From Marinomonas sp. MED121 (GTDB taxonomy: Bacteria > Pseudomonadota > Gammaproteobacteria > Pseudomonadales > Marinomonadaceae), in contig NZ_CH672429.1 in the NCBI RefSeq assembly GCF_000153025.1, positions 795,079 through 859,078 of the forward strand: 64,000 nucleotides of DNA. Direction: 5' to 3'. Under the pieces are notes generated by a model. That model was not told the origin of the DNA, did no database searches, and saw nothing but the letters and a program-made list of their open reading frames with translations. The position numbers were made by a program, and so were the translations under genes. Position 1 is the stretch's first letter. Every line of letters starts with the position of its first letter. Shown in pieces: positions 55,654-64,000 of this stretch.

Positions 55654-56532
55654 TTATTTAGAGCGGCCTTTTGAGGTGACTAGATAAACACCAAACACGG
55701 TTAATGCCATCGCAAATAAGGCAGCAGGAACTAACCTTTCGTCAAACAAAATCCAAGCATTAAGACTTGCTGTGGGTGGTACAAGGTAAAAGTAACTTGC
55801 CACCTGAGACGCCTCCCCTTCTCGAATCAAATAAAGTAGCAAGAAAGTTGCCATAAAAGACAACACAAAAATCAGCCAAGTAAGTGACAAAATTAAAGTT
55901 AAAGACCATTCTATTACTTGAGTCTCAAAACTGAAGGACAAAATAGTGACCAGCACTAAACTGCTTGCATATTGCCAAAAATTAGCCGCTAACAACTCTA
56001 CTTTGGCACCAAAATGCTTTTGATAAAGACTTCCAAGTGTAATCGCTAATAGTGCCATCAGGGCATATAAAACGGCCGTAAATGAGAAGCTAAAATTGGC
56101 TACTCCCTGAGTAAATAAGACAGTAGCAATCACGCCGATTAAACCAAATCCAAAACCAAAACTTTGCCTCAAGGTGAGTCTGGCTTTATACAGATACCAA
56201 CTCAAAACGACGGTTAAGATAGGCTGTCCACCCACTATAATGGCAGTTATACCAGCAGGTAGTCCGGCTTTAATAGCTGCAAATACGCCCGATAAATACA
56301 CACCATGAATCAATAACCCAGCGACCATTTGATGTCCAATTTCTTTTTTGGTTGGCCACTTTTTGACCCAATACCAGCACATAGCCCCTAAAAGCACTAA
56401 GGTAATAAACATACGTACCATGAGCAGCGTAAAAGGTTCGATATAAACCAGTGCGTACTTGGCACCAATAAAACCGGTACTCCATAGGAACACAAAGAAA
56501 AAGGGAGCTAAGGTGATAAGTCGTGAGAACAA
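55654..56532 (-). CDS. DMT superfamily permease (EamA family)
   Basis: A 292-residue, ten-helix permease with two EamA repeats. The first helix reads FFFVFLWSTGFIGAKYAL, the FLWSTGF form common in amino-acid-type EamA exporters. It is the second EamA gene flanking the Lrp regulator and differs clearly in sequence from the first, so it is not a recent duplicate. It lies downstream of phnX but is separated from it by a strong terminator at 56640-56657. The substrate is unknown. Confidence 0.88.
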   Translation of the reverse strand: MFSRLITLAPFFFVFLWSTGFIGAKYALVYIEPFTLLMVRMFITLVLLGAMCWYWVKKWPTKKEIGHQMVAGLLIHGVYLSGVFAAIKAGLPAGITAIIVGGQPILTVVLSWYLYKARLTLRQSFGFGFGLIGVIATVLFTQGVANFSFSFTAVLYALMALLAITLGSLYQKHFGAKVELLAANFWQYASSLVLVTILSFSFETQVIEWSLTLILSLTWLIFVLSFMATFLLLYLIREGEASQVASYFYLVPPTASLNAWILFDERLVPAALFAMALTVFGVYLVTSKGRSK

Positions 56533-56627
56533 AGCTGAGTCCTTGTTATGTAAAACTTAATGGCTGATATACATTCAGTTTTGCAGTGTGACTGGCTTTT
56601 ACTCTAAGTGAAAGCATCAAAGAAGAT

Positions 56628-56657
56628 AAAGTAGAGAAAAGCCGCCCGAAGGCGGCT
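56628..56657 (-). terminator. Rho-independent terminator of the phn operon
   Basis: A 7-bp GC-rich stem (agccgcc 56640-56646 with ggcggct 56651-56657) is closed by a TTCG tetraloop on the minus strand and followed by TTTCTCTACTTT. It lies 80 bp after the phnX stop. Confidence 0.9.
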
Positions 56658-56738
56658 CAAAATCAGTTTAGACCTGCTTTCATTTTGCCTATCTAAATCA
56701 ATGGGTGGCTGATATTTGTTTAATAAACGAGTGAGTCA

Positions 56739-57548
56739 CTAAGGCTTTTCACCCGCAACCATTCTCTTATCAATGTCTTCAAGTACAGCAGGTAAGTCAG
56801 CTATGGTATCTATCTGATAATGTGCCCCTGACTCTTTAAAAGCCAGCCTTGCTTTCGCTCTTGCTTGGGTCAGTGTCTCTTCATCCGCGGCTTCATATTC
56901 TGCTTGGGTTAACCCTGCTTCATTACCAGATAATAAAAGTGCTACCGTCCACATGCTGGCATTCAACCCTTCTGTAATACCAGGTACTGAGTCATCAACT
57001 TTAACGCAGGCGTTAACATCAGTCACCGCCAAATCAATCACATTTTTAAGCACCATATAAGGTGCTGGTCGGCCACCAACGGCAAGATCATCCGTCGCCA
57101 CCACATTATCTGGCGCGATACCATTTGTTTTCGCTGCAGGCAATAATTCGTCAATGACACAACGAGGGTAACCCGTACAAGAGCCTATTTTTAAGCCTTG
57201 TTCTCTTAACTGCTTTAGTACTTGTGGCGCGCCAGGAATAGGATCAGCATGTTGAGCTACCTTGGCAATTTGTAAAGGCATAAAGACTTCATAAATATCA
57301 TCGATATTCTTATTTGTCATTGGCTCGCCAAACTGAGCTAACCAACGTTCAGCAACTTCTGGGATACGACCAACAGCTTGAATATGATCCCATTTACCAA
57401 GACCCATAGGAACACGAGCCTCAGCCAAAGAGACATCAAAGTCATAACCTCGTCTAAACGCTTCCACAAAAATGGTTGTTGGTGCAAAGGAACCAAAATC
57501 AACCAAGGTGCCTGCCCAATCGAAAATAACAGCTTGTAACTTTTGCAT
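56739..57548 (-). CDS. phnX: Phosphonoacetaldehyde hydrolase (phosphonatase)
   Basis: Cleaves the C-P bond of phosphonoacetaldehyde to acetaldehyde and phosphate. A 269-residue HAD-family enzyme. The nucleophile is Asp10 in FDWAGT, and the Schiff-base Lys is Lys52 in MGLGKWDHI. Later loops include GSCTGYPRCVIDELL and VKVDDSVPGI. GAGAGGA precedes the ATG. It is the last gene of phnW-pbfA-phnX, with a 96-bp gap to the previous gene. Confidence 0.95.
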   Translation of the reverse strand: MQKLQAVIFDWAGTLVDFGSFAPTTIFVEAFRRGYDFDVSLAEARVPMGLGKWDHIQAVGRIPEVAERWLAQFGEPMTNKNIDDIYEVFMPLQIAKVAQHADPIPGAPQVLKQLREQGLKIGSCTGYPRCVIDELLPAAKTNGIAPDNVVATDDLAVGGRPAPYMVLKNVIDLAVTDVNACVKVDDSVPGITEGLNASMWTVALLLSGNEAGLTQAEYEAADEETLTQARAKARLAFKESGAHYQIDTIADLPAVLEDIDKRMVAGEKP

Positions 57549-57644
57549 TTTAAATCCTCTCGTTTATTTGCTATCAGGCTGAGCCCTAGCGTCTTCTATC
57601 TATAAAAATTTAATGTCTATTAACAATGGCATATTAAAAACGGC

Positions 57645-59024
57645 CTATTTAGAAGGCGTGAATTCAAGCTCTGACAAAGCTTGCTCTAAAATGTCTAATG
57701 CTTGGCTTAACTCAGAACGAGTAATAATGAGTGGTGGACTAAGTTGCAGCACATTACCCTGACTCACCTTAAAACTCAGTCCTAATGCTAAGCAGCGATA
57801 CATCACCTGTTCAGCTTGTGCTAGGGCACGCGTTTTCTTTATAGGGTCTGTGACTAACTCGATTCCCCATAGCATACCGACTCCTCTAACATCGCCTATG
57901 ATGGGAAATTTAGCTGCCAAGTCAGCGAGTCTTGCTTTGACAAACTCATGATCTTGCCGTGTTTTTTCTAACAAATTATCCCTTTCAATCACCTCTATCA
58001 TTGCCAGTGCCGCAGCACAGCCTATGGGGCTTTTTTCATGGGTATAGTGGCCTAAAGACACTTGCTCAGCCGTGTTGTATTCATCCCGCGTTAACATGGC
58101 GGCAAAAGGCACGACTCCTGCGCCTAAACCTTTACCTATGCAGAGAATATCCGGCTCTATGTCATAGTATTGATGGCTAAACCAATGCCCTGTTCGCCCC
58201 ATGCCATTAGGAATATCATCTATTATCAAGAGCACATTATGGCGATCACAAATTTCTCTTACCCGCTTCCAATAAGCCTTGCTTGGCACTTGAACATCGG
58301 TATTACGTACAGCTTCTGCGATAAAGGCACCAACGCCCCCTTCTTTTTCAATCACATACTCTAAGTAGTCTGCATAATGAAGGTCACTACCATCGGGTGA
58401 CGGTAAAGCGCCACGATAGCTTATTGCTGGTGGAATACGCTCAACACCTGCCATCAATGGCCCCATGTTTTCCCTAAAACAGGCCTCACCACCCACTGAA
58501 ATTGCATCCATGGAAGCCCCATGAAAACTGTCCCACAGTGAAATCACCTTGGCATTTCCTGTCACATGCCGTGCAAGCTTAAGCGCCATACCCACAACTA
58601 AAGTACCACCTGGTGCAAAGAGCACACGATTAAGAGACTCTCCTGCAATGCTCGTTAGCTTAGCCGCGCAATCTACAGCGACGTGATGAGTAAAGCGCCT
58701 TGGAGCGAAAGGTAAATCCGCTAATTGAGCTTGTATTTTCGCTATCACATGGGGGTGTCCATGACCTAGCTGATGCACATTATTGCCATGAAAATCCATG
58801 TATTTATGGCCAGCTAGATCCTCTAAATAAATCCCTTTGGCAGCCACTAAGGCATCCAAGCAAGGAGTAGACATAGCCTGATGCAAAAAATGGCGGCTAT
58901 CTTGTGATAGCAGATCCTTAGTTTTTTGATCGTGACTTTGTTCTATCCAGTCTTGTCTTACAGCACTGGTATTTGTATCCCCTTCACTGCAAGCACTTTG
59001 CGGATTAAGCTGTGAGATTTTCAT
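57645..59024 (-). CDS. pbfA: PLP-dependent class III aminotransferase-fold protein, PbfA-like (1-hydroxy-2-aminoethylphosphonate ammonia-lyase)
   Basis: A 459-residue PLP enzyme with the class III fold; the PLP Lys is Lys298 in LCIGKGLGAG. Two normally conserved transaminase motifs are altered. The PLP-phosphate loop reads FAPGGTLVVGMAL where NSGTEA-type sequence is expected, and the Asp loop reads DDIPNGMGRTG where DEVQTGFGRTG is usual. Located 3 bp after phnW and before phnX, it matches the genomic setting of PbfA, a lyase converting (R)-1-hydroxy-2-aminoethylphosphonate to phosphonoacetaldehyde and ammonia. It would feed PhnX in parallel with PhnW. The function is inferred from context and motif changes; an ordinary omega-transaminase is the alternative. 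Confidence 0.75.
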   Translation of the reverse strand: MKISQLNPQSACSEGDTNTSAVRQDWIEQSHDQKTKDLLSQDSRHFLHQAMSTPCLDALVAAKGIYLEDLAGHKYMDFHGNNVHQLGHGHPHVIAKIQAQLADLPFAPRRFTHHVAVDCAAKLTSIAGESLNRVLFAPGGTLVVGMALKLARHVTGNAKVISLWDSFHGASMDAISVGGEACFRENMGPLMAGVERIPPAISYRGALPSPDGSDLHYADYLEYVIEKEGGVGAFIAEAVRNTDVQVPSKAYWKRVREICDRHNVLLIIDDIPNGMGRTGHWFSHQYYDIEPDILCIGKGLGAGVVPFAAMLTRDEYNTAEQVSLGHYTHEKSPIGCAAALAMIEVIERDNLLEKTRQDHEFVKARLADLAAKFPIIGDVRGVGMLWGIELVTDPIKKTRALAQAEQVMYRCLALGLSFKVSQGNVLQLSPPLIITRSELSQALDILEQALSELEFTPSK

Positions 59025-59027
59025 ATT

Positions 59028-60146
59028 CTATTTCAACCAGTACATAGCATTGCTAATGGCTAAAATAAGACGCTCAATATCCTTAGGATGCACATCCCCG
59101 ATATTGCCAATTCTAAAACAGTCCGCATCAGATACCTTGCCTGGATAAATAACAAAGCCCTGTTTTTTCAATGCATTATAAAAATCTTTGAACTTGTAAC
59201 CTTGCTCTTTTGGGGAGTAAAAAGAGGTAATAATTGGCGAATGTAGACTCTCGTCTAATAGGCACTTAAAACCTAAGCCTTGCATGCCTTCAACCAAGGT
59301 TTTTTGGTTTTGTGAATAACGCTGATATCTGGCCTTAACACCACCCTCTTCCTCTAGTTCTAGCATAGCTTGAGCAAAGGCTCTCACGGTGTGAGTAGGG
59401 GAGGTAAAGCGCCACTTCCCCTTGTTCGTTTCCATACATAACCATTGCTGGTAAAGATCTAATGAGAGTGATCGAGCTTGGCCTTGGCAGGCTTCTAACT
59501 GCTTTTTATTGGCAATTACAAAACCAAAACCTGGTACACCTTGGATACATTTATTGGCAGAGCTAATAAGAAAATCTATGCCTAATTCAGACATATCAAG
59601 GGGAATACCACCAAAGCTAGACATGGCGTCTAAAATCATGACCTTGTCATGCTTTTTGACTATCTCACAGACGCTTGTAACAGGATTTAACATGCCTGTA
59701 GTTGTTTCACAATGCACCATGGCAACATGGGTAATCTGACTATCCTGCTGCAAGATTTCATCTATCATGGCGGCGCTTGGCATAGTCATTTCGCCTAGCT
59801 CAAGCACATGGCAATCTAGCTTTAAATAAGCTGCGATTTCAGCCATACGTGCGCCATAAGCACCATTATTAACCACCAGCAATTTGCCGTCTTCTGGTAT
59901 TATAGTACCAATCGTTGCTTCCACCGAGGCAGTACCACTTCCTTGCATCAAGGTCGCCGTATATTGCTCTCTATTTGGCGCTGACACCGCCAATGAAACC
60001 AGGTTAGATCGTATGACCTGCACTATGTCCAAATTGTATTCATCATCCCAAGTACACCAGTCTTGTAACATGGCTTCACGAACAGTTTTGGTCGTCGTTA
60101 ACGGGCCTGGGGTGAGTAGTAAATATTGATTTTCGAGATTTCGCAT
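59028..60146 (-). CDS. phnW: 2-aminoethylphosphonate-pyruvate transaminase
   Basis: Transfers the amino group of 2-aminoethylphosphonate to pyruvate, giving phosphonoacetaldehyde and alanine. A 372-residue class V aminotransferase with the N-terminal [20 protein letters not shown] signature. The PLP Lys is Lys199 in [15 protein letters not shown]. The substrate Asp is in [11 protein letters not shown] (about 172). It is the first gene of the phn operon. A TGGTATATACCA palindrome lies 15 bp before the start, within the expected promoter/leader, indicating direct repression by the divergent GntR regulator. Confidence 0.96.
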   Translation of the reverse strand: MRNLENQYLLLTPGPLTTTKTVREAMLQDWCTWDDEYNLDIVQVIRSNLVSLAVSAPNREQYTATLMQGSGTASVEATIGTIIPEDGKLLVVNNGAYGARMAEIAAYLKLDCHVLELGEMTMPSAAMIDEILQQDSQITHVAMVHCETTTGMLNPVTSVCEIVKKHDKVMILDAMSSFGGIPLDMSELGIDFLISSANKCIQGVPGFGFVIANKKQLEACQGQARSLSLDLYQQWLCMETNKGKWRFTSPTHTVRAFAQAMLELEEEGGVKARYQRYSQNQKTLVEGMQGLGFKCLLDESLHSPIITSFYSPKEQGYKFKDFYNALKKQGFVIYPGKVSDADCFRIGNIGDVHPKDIERLILAISNAMYWLK

Positions 60147-60160
60147 CTAAAAACTCCATT

Positions 60161-60172
60161 TGGTATATACCA
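60161..60172. promoter_or_regulatory. Putative GntR/PhnR operator near phnW
   Basis: TGGTATATACCA is a perfect palindrome. It fits the GT-N-TA-N-AC pattern bound by HutC-type GntR regulators and lies just upstream of phnW. Confidence 0.7.
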
Positions 60173-60349
60173 GATTTTTTAGATGATAATGGTCTTTAAG
60201 GTTTTATGTAAAGCCTTAGATGAAAATTCTCTTCAAAAAACCCGATTGAAATTGGCGTTTTATGTTAAAAAATCAGAAGTTTCACTATCTTGATTGGTTT
60301 TTAGTTAATCAGTGAGTATTTCAATAAATTTAGCGATTAATATTTTTTC

Positions 60350-60361
60350 TGGTAAATACCA
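60350..60361. promoter_or_regulatory. Putative GntR/PhnR operator upstream of phnR
   Basis: TGGTAAATACCA differs from the phnW-side palindrome at a single base in the centre. It lies 113-124 bp before the regulator start, consistent with autoregulation. Confidence 0.65.
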
Positions 60362-60473
60362 AACCAACTTATATAATTGATAACACGCCAGCTAGATACA
60401 AGCCCTTCAGTTAGCAAGTCGGCTTTGTTATTATTCTGAGACACATCACTCCCGATCTGACAGGAAACGCTGC

Positions 60474-61184
60474 TTGCAATATCTAAAAATAATGGAATCC
60501 ATTAACGAACAAATTGAGGCAGGATTGCTCACCCCGGGAAGCAAATTCCCAGCAGAAAGAAAACTAGCAGAAGCTTTTGATACTAGCCGAATAACCTTGA
60601 GAGAAGCCCTATCCTTATTAGAGTCTGATGGCAAAGTTTTTCGTGAAGATAGACGCGGTTGGTTTGTTTCTCCTTCACCTCTTTCCTATAACCCAACCAA
60701 TACTGATAACTTTAAAACCATGGCACTTAAAGCAGGTAGAGAACCAAGGTCTGAATTATTAAGTTCTCAGTTAATACCTTGCCCACGAAATGCCGCCAAG
60801 TTATTAGGTGTTGAAGCTTTTACTAAAGTATTTAAATTTGAAAGGTTGCGCTTTTTAGATGAAAGACCCGTGGCTGTGACCATTAATTATGTCATAGCTG
60901 AGTATTTTCCAAGATTAGAAGAAAAGAACTTTATTGAATCACTGACACATACTTATAAAGAAGATTACAAGGTTCTCTATAGTCAAACCCGTTATCATAT
61001 TCGTACAAGCTCATTACAAGGGGATATAGCACAGGCACTAAGAGCCACATCCGGTAGCCCAGCTATGCTTGTTGAAAGAGTCAATCATGACCAAAATGGT
61101 CGTTTAATCGACTGTGATTTAGAATATTGGCGCCATGATGCCATCAACATTCAATCCGTCGCCACCCTTACCCAAGAAGATTAA
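60474..61184 (+). CDS. phnR: GntR/HutC-type regulator of phosphonate use (PhnR-like)
   Basis: A 236-residue regulator. An N-terminal winged HTH (LTPGSKFPAERKLAEAFDTS and ITLREALSLLESDG, residues about 19-53) is followed by a UTRA effector domain (about 85-230; KVFKFERLRFLDERPVAVT). The start is TTG at 60474 with AGGAAA about eight bases upstream; the ATG at 60492 is the alternative. It diverges from phnW with two candidate operators between, so it probably represses phnW-pbfA-phnX until 2-aminoethylphosphonate or a derivative is bound. Confidence 0.88.
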   Translation: MQYLKIMESINEQIEAGLLTPGSKFPAERKLAEAFDTSRITLREALSLLESDGKVFREDRRGWFVSPSPLSYNPTNTDNFKTMALKAGREPRSELLSSQLIPCPRNAAKLLGVEAFTKVFKFERLRFLDERPVAVTINYVIAEYFPRLEEKNFIESLTHTYKEDYKVLYSQTRYHIRTSSLQGDIAQALRATSGSPAMLVERVNHDQNGRLIDCDLEYWRHDAINIQSVATLTQED

Positions 61185-61258
61185 CAAAACGGATGCCATT
61201 AGCAGGTCAAAAGAAGGTCACTTAAACGCAAAAGTGCCCTCTTTTAAACTTCTATTTA

Positions 61259-61783
61259 TTACAAAATGCCAAAAGTAATTTCTAATTCTTGATTCTTCAC
61301 CATGATAGATTGTAAGGTCGACTTGGCAATTTTCTGCTTTACATCCGAGTCTTTTAAAACATAAACAGGCCTTTTCGACAGACTCCTAGTTAACCCTGAT
61401 TGCGCTGCCTTTTTTATCTCGGGGAGCAACTCAGGTGAGACACCATCAAGTGTTAAATCGACTAAACGAGCATTTTTAAAATAGAAAGCGCCCTCAGCCT
61501 GATTATACTCAAGTTGACCCACGATATGAGCCTGACCCGCTCCCCCCATGCCACCTGGCGCATCCACATTAATGTTTGATTTAAGCCCAATCTCGTTAGC
61601 CCCTTCAATCAAATCAATTTGCGGGTTTGATAATGTCATTGTTAAAAAGTATTTCTGTTTAACAATCGGCATAACCTTTTCAATTTGTTGCTGTAGTTCT
61701 GCCTCAGTAAAGCTATGAGTATAAGAAAAAGCGTTAGCCAAATTAGTGCTTAACACTATGATAAGCGTGATGATGAGTTTCAT
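61259..61783 (-). CDS. DUF1439 family exported protein
   Basis: A 174-residue protein from the ATG at 61783; the frame extends to a TTG at 61795, but GGA lies at proper distance from the ATG. A signal peptide MKLIITLIIVLSTNLANA is followed by a domain resembling YceB/DUF1439 (FTEAELQQQIEKVMPIVKQ near the N-terminus, LVDLTLDGVSPELLPEIKKA near 110). YceB itself is a lipoprotein; here no lipobox Cys is seen, so the mature form should be soluble and periplasmic. The function is unknown; the family is thought to bind lipids, by fold only. Confidence 0.75.
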   Translation of the reverse strand: MKLIITLIIVLSTNLANAFSYTHSFTEAELQQQIEKVMPIVKQKYFLTMTLSNPQIDLIEGANEIGLKSNINVDAPGGMGGAGQAHIVGQLEYNQAEGAFYFKNARLVDLTLDGVSPELLPEIKKAAQSGLTRSLSKRPVYVLKDSDVKQKIAKSTLQSIMVKNQELEITFGIL

Positions 61784-62114
61784 AAAAAATTCCAAGTCTG
61801 TTTTAGCAAATTTGTTTTAGATAGTTTACCAAAGTTAGATTAAGTGAATCTTAGCTTTGCTAAAAAATGTAATGTTTTTTTGTCAAAATAGTGTTGCTTT
61901 AAACAAGCTAAATTGCATGATTGGAAGTTCTTTTAAACAGGGCCTAAAATGATTTAAGTCACAAATAAAACATTGATTTACTCTAAAATCTATCCTTTTG
62001 TGCAACACAACGAATAACAAGCGATTGATACATCATAAGGCAAGTAAATGACGCTTAAATGGGAGTGGCTCTTACTCGCTTAAACCGACACTTGATGAAA
62101 TAGCAGAGAGAATT
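61784..62114. other. Intergenic region between DUF1439 and chemoreceptor genes
   Basis: 331 bp, AT-rich and divergent, with no gene, repeat or clear operator. The part just before 62115 includes an 11-codon ORF (62048-62083) that has no support. Confidence 0.4.
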
Positions 62115-63674
62115 ATGAGAGTAAATGAGCCCGTTACAGGTAAAGAAGTCAGTTACCCTGAAGATTATAATATCTTGTCTATCGTCACCCCTTCGAGCCA
62201 TATAACCCATGTCAGTAAAGATTTTGTGAGCCTATCAGGCTTTACTGAAGAAGAACTTCTAGGGCAACCACATAACCTTGTTCGCCACCCTGATATGCCA
62301 AAAGAAGCATTTAAAGACATGTGGGATCATCTTAAAGCACAAAAGTCTTGGATGGGGTTAGTTAAAAATAGATGCAAGAACGGCGATCATTATTGGGTTG
62401 ATGCATTCGCATCTCCTATTATTCAAGATGGAAAAACCAAAGAATACCAATCTGTCAGACTGACCCCAAAAAGAAAACATGTAGACAATGCTGAAAAGCT
62501 TTATGCTCAAATACGCGCAGGCAAAATGCCACTTCAACTAAAGCTCCCACGTACCCGTTTATGGCAAAGAGCAGTGCTCACATTAATACCTTGTCTTATC
62601 GTCGCTTTCTTTCTACAAACTGTTTCACCAATCGCTGCGCTTGCTTTTTTGTTCTGCTCCAGTATCGCCAGTATTTTTTGGCTAACTCGCCCCTTAGAAG
62701 CCTTGAGCCAAGATGCGCGTAAAGTATTCGATAATCCTCTGATGGAGCTTATTTATAACAATAAGGTTAATGATATATCCGAAATTAAATTGGCAATGAA
62801 AATGCGTCAATTCGAAGTGAATGCGATTGTTGGTAGGATTCAAGATTCAAACATTCAACTAGGAGCATCCGCTGAAATATCCAGTAAAAATGGCAGTGAG
62901 ACAGCAGATAATTTAAATCAACAAATAAAAGAAACAGAATTAGTTGCAACCGCAGTCAGCCAAATGAACACCACTGCCAACGATATTTTAGACAATGCAA
63001 TTACGACATCTGATGCTGCCAAACAAGCCAATACTGCGACAACAGATGGTTTACAGGCTGTCAGTGAAACCGTGAGTGCCATTCAAAACTTAGCAGGCCA
63101 ATTAAATAATGCATCACAGGTGATTGGCCAACTTGAAGAGCACGGCAGAACCATTAATGAAGTATTAAGTGTTATTGAAGGGGTTGCTGAACAAACAAAC
63201 CTATTGGCTTTAAACGCTGCAATTGAAGCCGCCAGAGCAGGAGAACAGGGGCGAGGTTTTGCGGTTGTAGCAGATGAAGTACGCGAATTAGCTAAACGAA
63301 GCCAAGATTCAACAAAAGAAATACAAGAGGTCATCACTCAAATTCAAGGAGCGACAGCAAACGCAGTCTCCGCTATGGCTGAAGGTAACAAACAAGCTGA
63401 TATTTGTGTTGATAGCGCAGAGCGTACAGGGGATAAATTAAGAGCATCATCAGAACAAGTTAAAGGAATATCTAATCAAAATGGGCAAATTGCCACAGCG
63501 ATTAAAGAGCTGGTTCAAGTTTCTGGCGAAATGGATAAAAATATTCAGTTTATCAATGATGTCTGTAATAGCTCGGCATCGTTAGCAAATGAAACGGTGA
63601 ATGAGTGTAATGGACTAAACAATCAATTGAATGAGCAAGATAGACTCGTTAAGCAGTTTCGACGCCTTGCTTAA
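62115..63674 (+). CDS. PAS-containing methyl-accepting chemotaxis protein (Aer-like)
   Basis: A 519-residue chemoreceptor without a periplasmic domain. An N-terminal Aer-type PAS (about 20-120; [47 protein letters not shown]) usually carries FAD and senses redox state. Two close transmembrane helices (about 152-196) follow, then a HAMP-like link and the MCP signalling domain, whose hairpin tip reads [20 protein letters not shown]. Such proteins drive energy/aerotaxis. No CheR-type pentapeptide is seen at the C-terminus (KQFRRLA). The gene is solitary. Confidence 0.93.
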   Translation: MRVNEPVTGKEVSYPEDYNILSIVTPSSHITHVSKDFVSLSGFTEEELLGQPHNLVRHPDMPKEAFKDMWDHLKAQKSWMGLVKNRCKNGDHYWVDAFASPIIQDGKTKEYQSVRLTPKRKHVDNAEKLYAQIRAGKMPLQLKLPRTRLWQRAVLTLIPCLIVAFFLQTVSPIAALAFLFCSSIASIFWLTRPLEALSQDARKVFDNPLMELIYNNKVNDISEIKLAMKMRQFEVNAIVGRIQDSNIQLGASAEISSKNGSETADNLNQQIKETELVATAVSQMNTTANDILDNAITTSDAAKQANTATTDGLQAVSETVSAIQNLAGQLNNASQVIGQLEEHGRTINEVLSVIEGVAEQTNLLALNAAIEAARAGEQGRGFAVVADEVRELAKRSQDSTKEIQEVITQIQGATANAVSAMAEGNKQADICVDSAERTGDKLRASSEQVKGISNQNGQIATAIKELVQVSGEMDKNIQFINDVCNSSASLANETVNECNGLNNQLNEQDRLVKQFRRLA

Positions 63675-63702
63675 CCCTTTTTCAAATCGATGACATGAAT
63701 CA

Positions 63703-63735
63703 AAAAGCGAAACCCTTAATCAACGTTTCGCTTTT
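63703..63735. terminator. Rho-independent terminator between chemoreceptor and GyrI-like genes
   Basis: A perfect 11-bp stem (63703-63713 with 63725-63735) has an 11-nt loop. It lies 28 bp after the chemoreceptor stop, between convergent genes; the T run is short on both sides. Confidence 0.65.
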
Positions 63736-63780
63736 CAATTCTAACGGTATCTTTCAAAAATTAAGATACCAGCTATTCAC

Positions 63781-64000
63781 TTATTTTAATGGCATGTATA
63801 TATCGGTTAATAAGTCGTTTGGGGCGACCTGTCTTGGGTCGTTTAAATACTCTTCAAATGGCGGTTGATCAGCCACTTCATAACCAGATTCTGCTAACCA
63901 AGTACCAAAAAACCATTTATAAGCTCGATGCATATCGGCATAAGGCCCTTTATATCGCAGCACCGCATAGTTACCAGATTGAATATCATAGTGCTCTAAT
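63781..64000 (-). CDS. GyrI-like effector-binding domain protein, N-terminal part beyond window
   Basis: The frame is open from the window edge (64000) to a stop at 63781, giving 72 residues that form the C-terminal part of a GyrI-like/AraC effector-binding domain. The segment SGNYAVLRYKGPYADMHRAY, then WFFGTWLAESG and FEEYLNDPRQ, ending LLTDIYMPLK, matches the family pattern. An upstream in-frame codon at 63963 (GTG) is internal, not the start. It could be a stand-alone small-molecule-binding protein or the tail of an AraC-type regulator; this cannot be decided here. Confidence 0.8.
   Translation of the reverse strand, partial: LEHYDIQSGNYAVLRYKGPYADMHRAYKWFFGTWLAESGYEVADQPPFEEYLNDPRQVAPNDLLTDIYMPLK

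Larger units (their letters stand above)
60147..60473. promoter_or_regulatory. phnW/phnR divergent control region
   Basis: 327 bp with no ORF between the phn operon and its regulator. It holds two near-identical 12-bp palindromes (60161-60172 and 60350-60361), one close to each gene. The rest is AT-rich with no other clear structure. Confidence 0.7.

Noticed and set aside
62048-62083. 11-codon ORF before the chemoreceptor gene
   Set aside because: Too short and no convincing ribosome site or conservation evidence; no coding claim is made.

Overview
The window is chromosomal DNA from a marine gammaproteobacterium, most likely Marinomonas or a close relative in the Oceanospirillales. That placement is inferred from the hemC-hemD-hemX-hemY order divergent from argH, the modest GC content, and the many compatible-solute, TRAP, phosphonate and c-di-GMP/chemotaxis genes. 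No rRNA, tRNA, prophage, full-length insertion sequence or CRISPR array is visible. Almost every gene is a recognisable family member.

Layout. 1-3.1 kb: 5' part of an MFS transporter gene, then a nucleoside hydrolase/ribokinase pair for nucleoside salvage. 3.3-6.8 kb: argG and argH (arginine synthesis). 7.0-11.6 kb: hemCDXY (tetrapyrrole synthesis). 11.6-15.6 kb: an orphan CHASE/PAS hybrid histidine kinase. 15.9-23.3 kb: ammonium channel with a candidate sigma-54 promoter, YjjG-type nucleotidase, LysR regulators, an outer-membrane-like protein, nadE, an FKBP isomerase and an azoreductase. 23.3-25.3 kb: a NarL-type two-component pair. 25.3-27.3 kb: a very AT-rich patch with a small lipoprotein, a methyltransferase and a VTT-type membrane protein, probably acquired. 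27.3-30.4 kb: LysE exporter, GNAT, and the peroxide/redox genes ohr, ohrR and soxR. 30.4-38.4 kb: BCCT transporter, ADP-forming acyl-CoA synthetase and CaiD-like hydratase (candidate carnitine/crotonobetaine-type betaine use), a LysR regulator, and a 3-hydroxyacyl-CoA dehydrogenase/enoyl-CoA hydratase pair. 38.6-43.3 kb: MFS transporter, an NMT1-GGDEF-EAL c-di-GMP enzyme and an SDR. 43.4-48.5 kb: TRAP transporter operon and a DmdB-like acyl-CoA ligase. 48.6-52.9 kb: CrbS/CrbR-type acetate-responsive two-component system, encoded convergently. 53.5-56.5 kb: PilZ protein and an Lrp regulator between two DMT permeases. 56.7-61.2 kb: 2-aminoethylphosphonate catabolism (phnW, a PbfA-like lyase gene, phnX) with a divergent GntR regulator. 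61.3-64 kb: DUF1439 protein, PAS-MCP chemoreceptor and the end of a GyrI-like domain gene.

The best structural discovery is a family of non-coding mobile elements. Four complete copies (about 144-278 bp) and one left-end fragment lie between genes. All have 18-bp ends resembling the IS5 terminal repeat and YTAR-type 4-bp flanks. One copy sits exactly between the convergent crbS and crbR genes, where its duplicated TTAA target supplies both stop codons. Other points worth follow-up are the carnitine-type gene set with an ADP-forming ligase, the aminotransferase-fold protein in the phosphonate operon with altered motifs, the two matching palindromes in the phnW/phnR intergenic region, and the AT-rich cluster at 25.3-27.3 kb.
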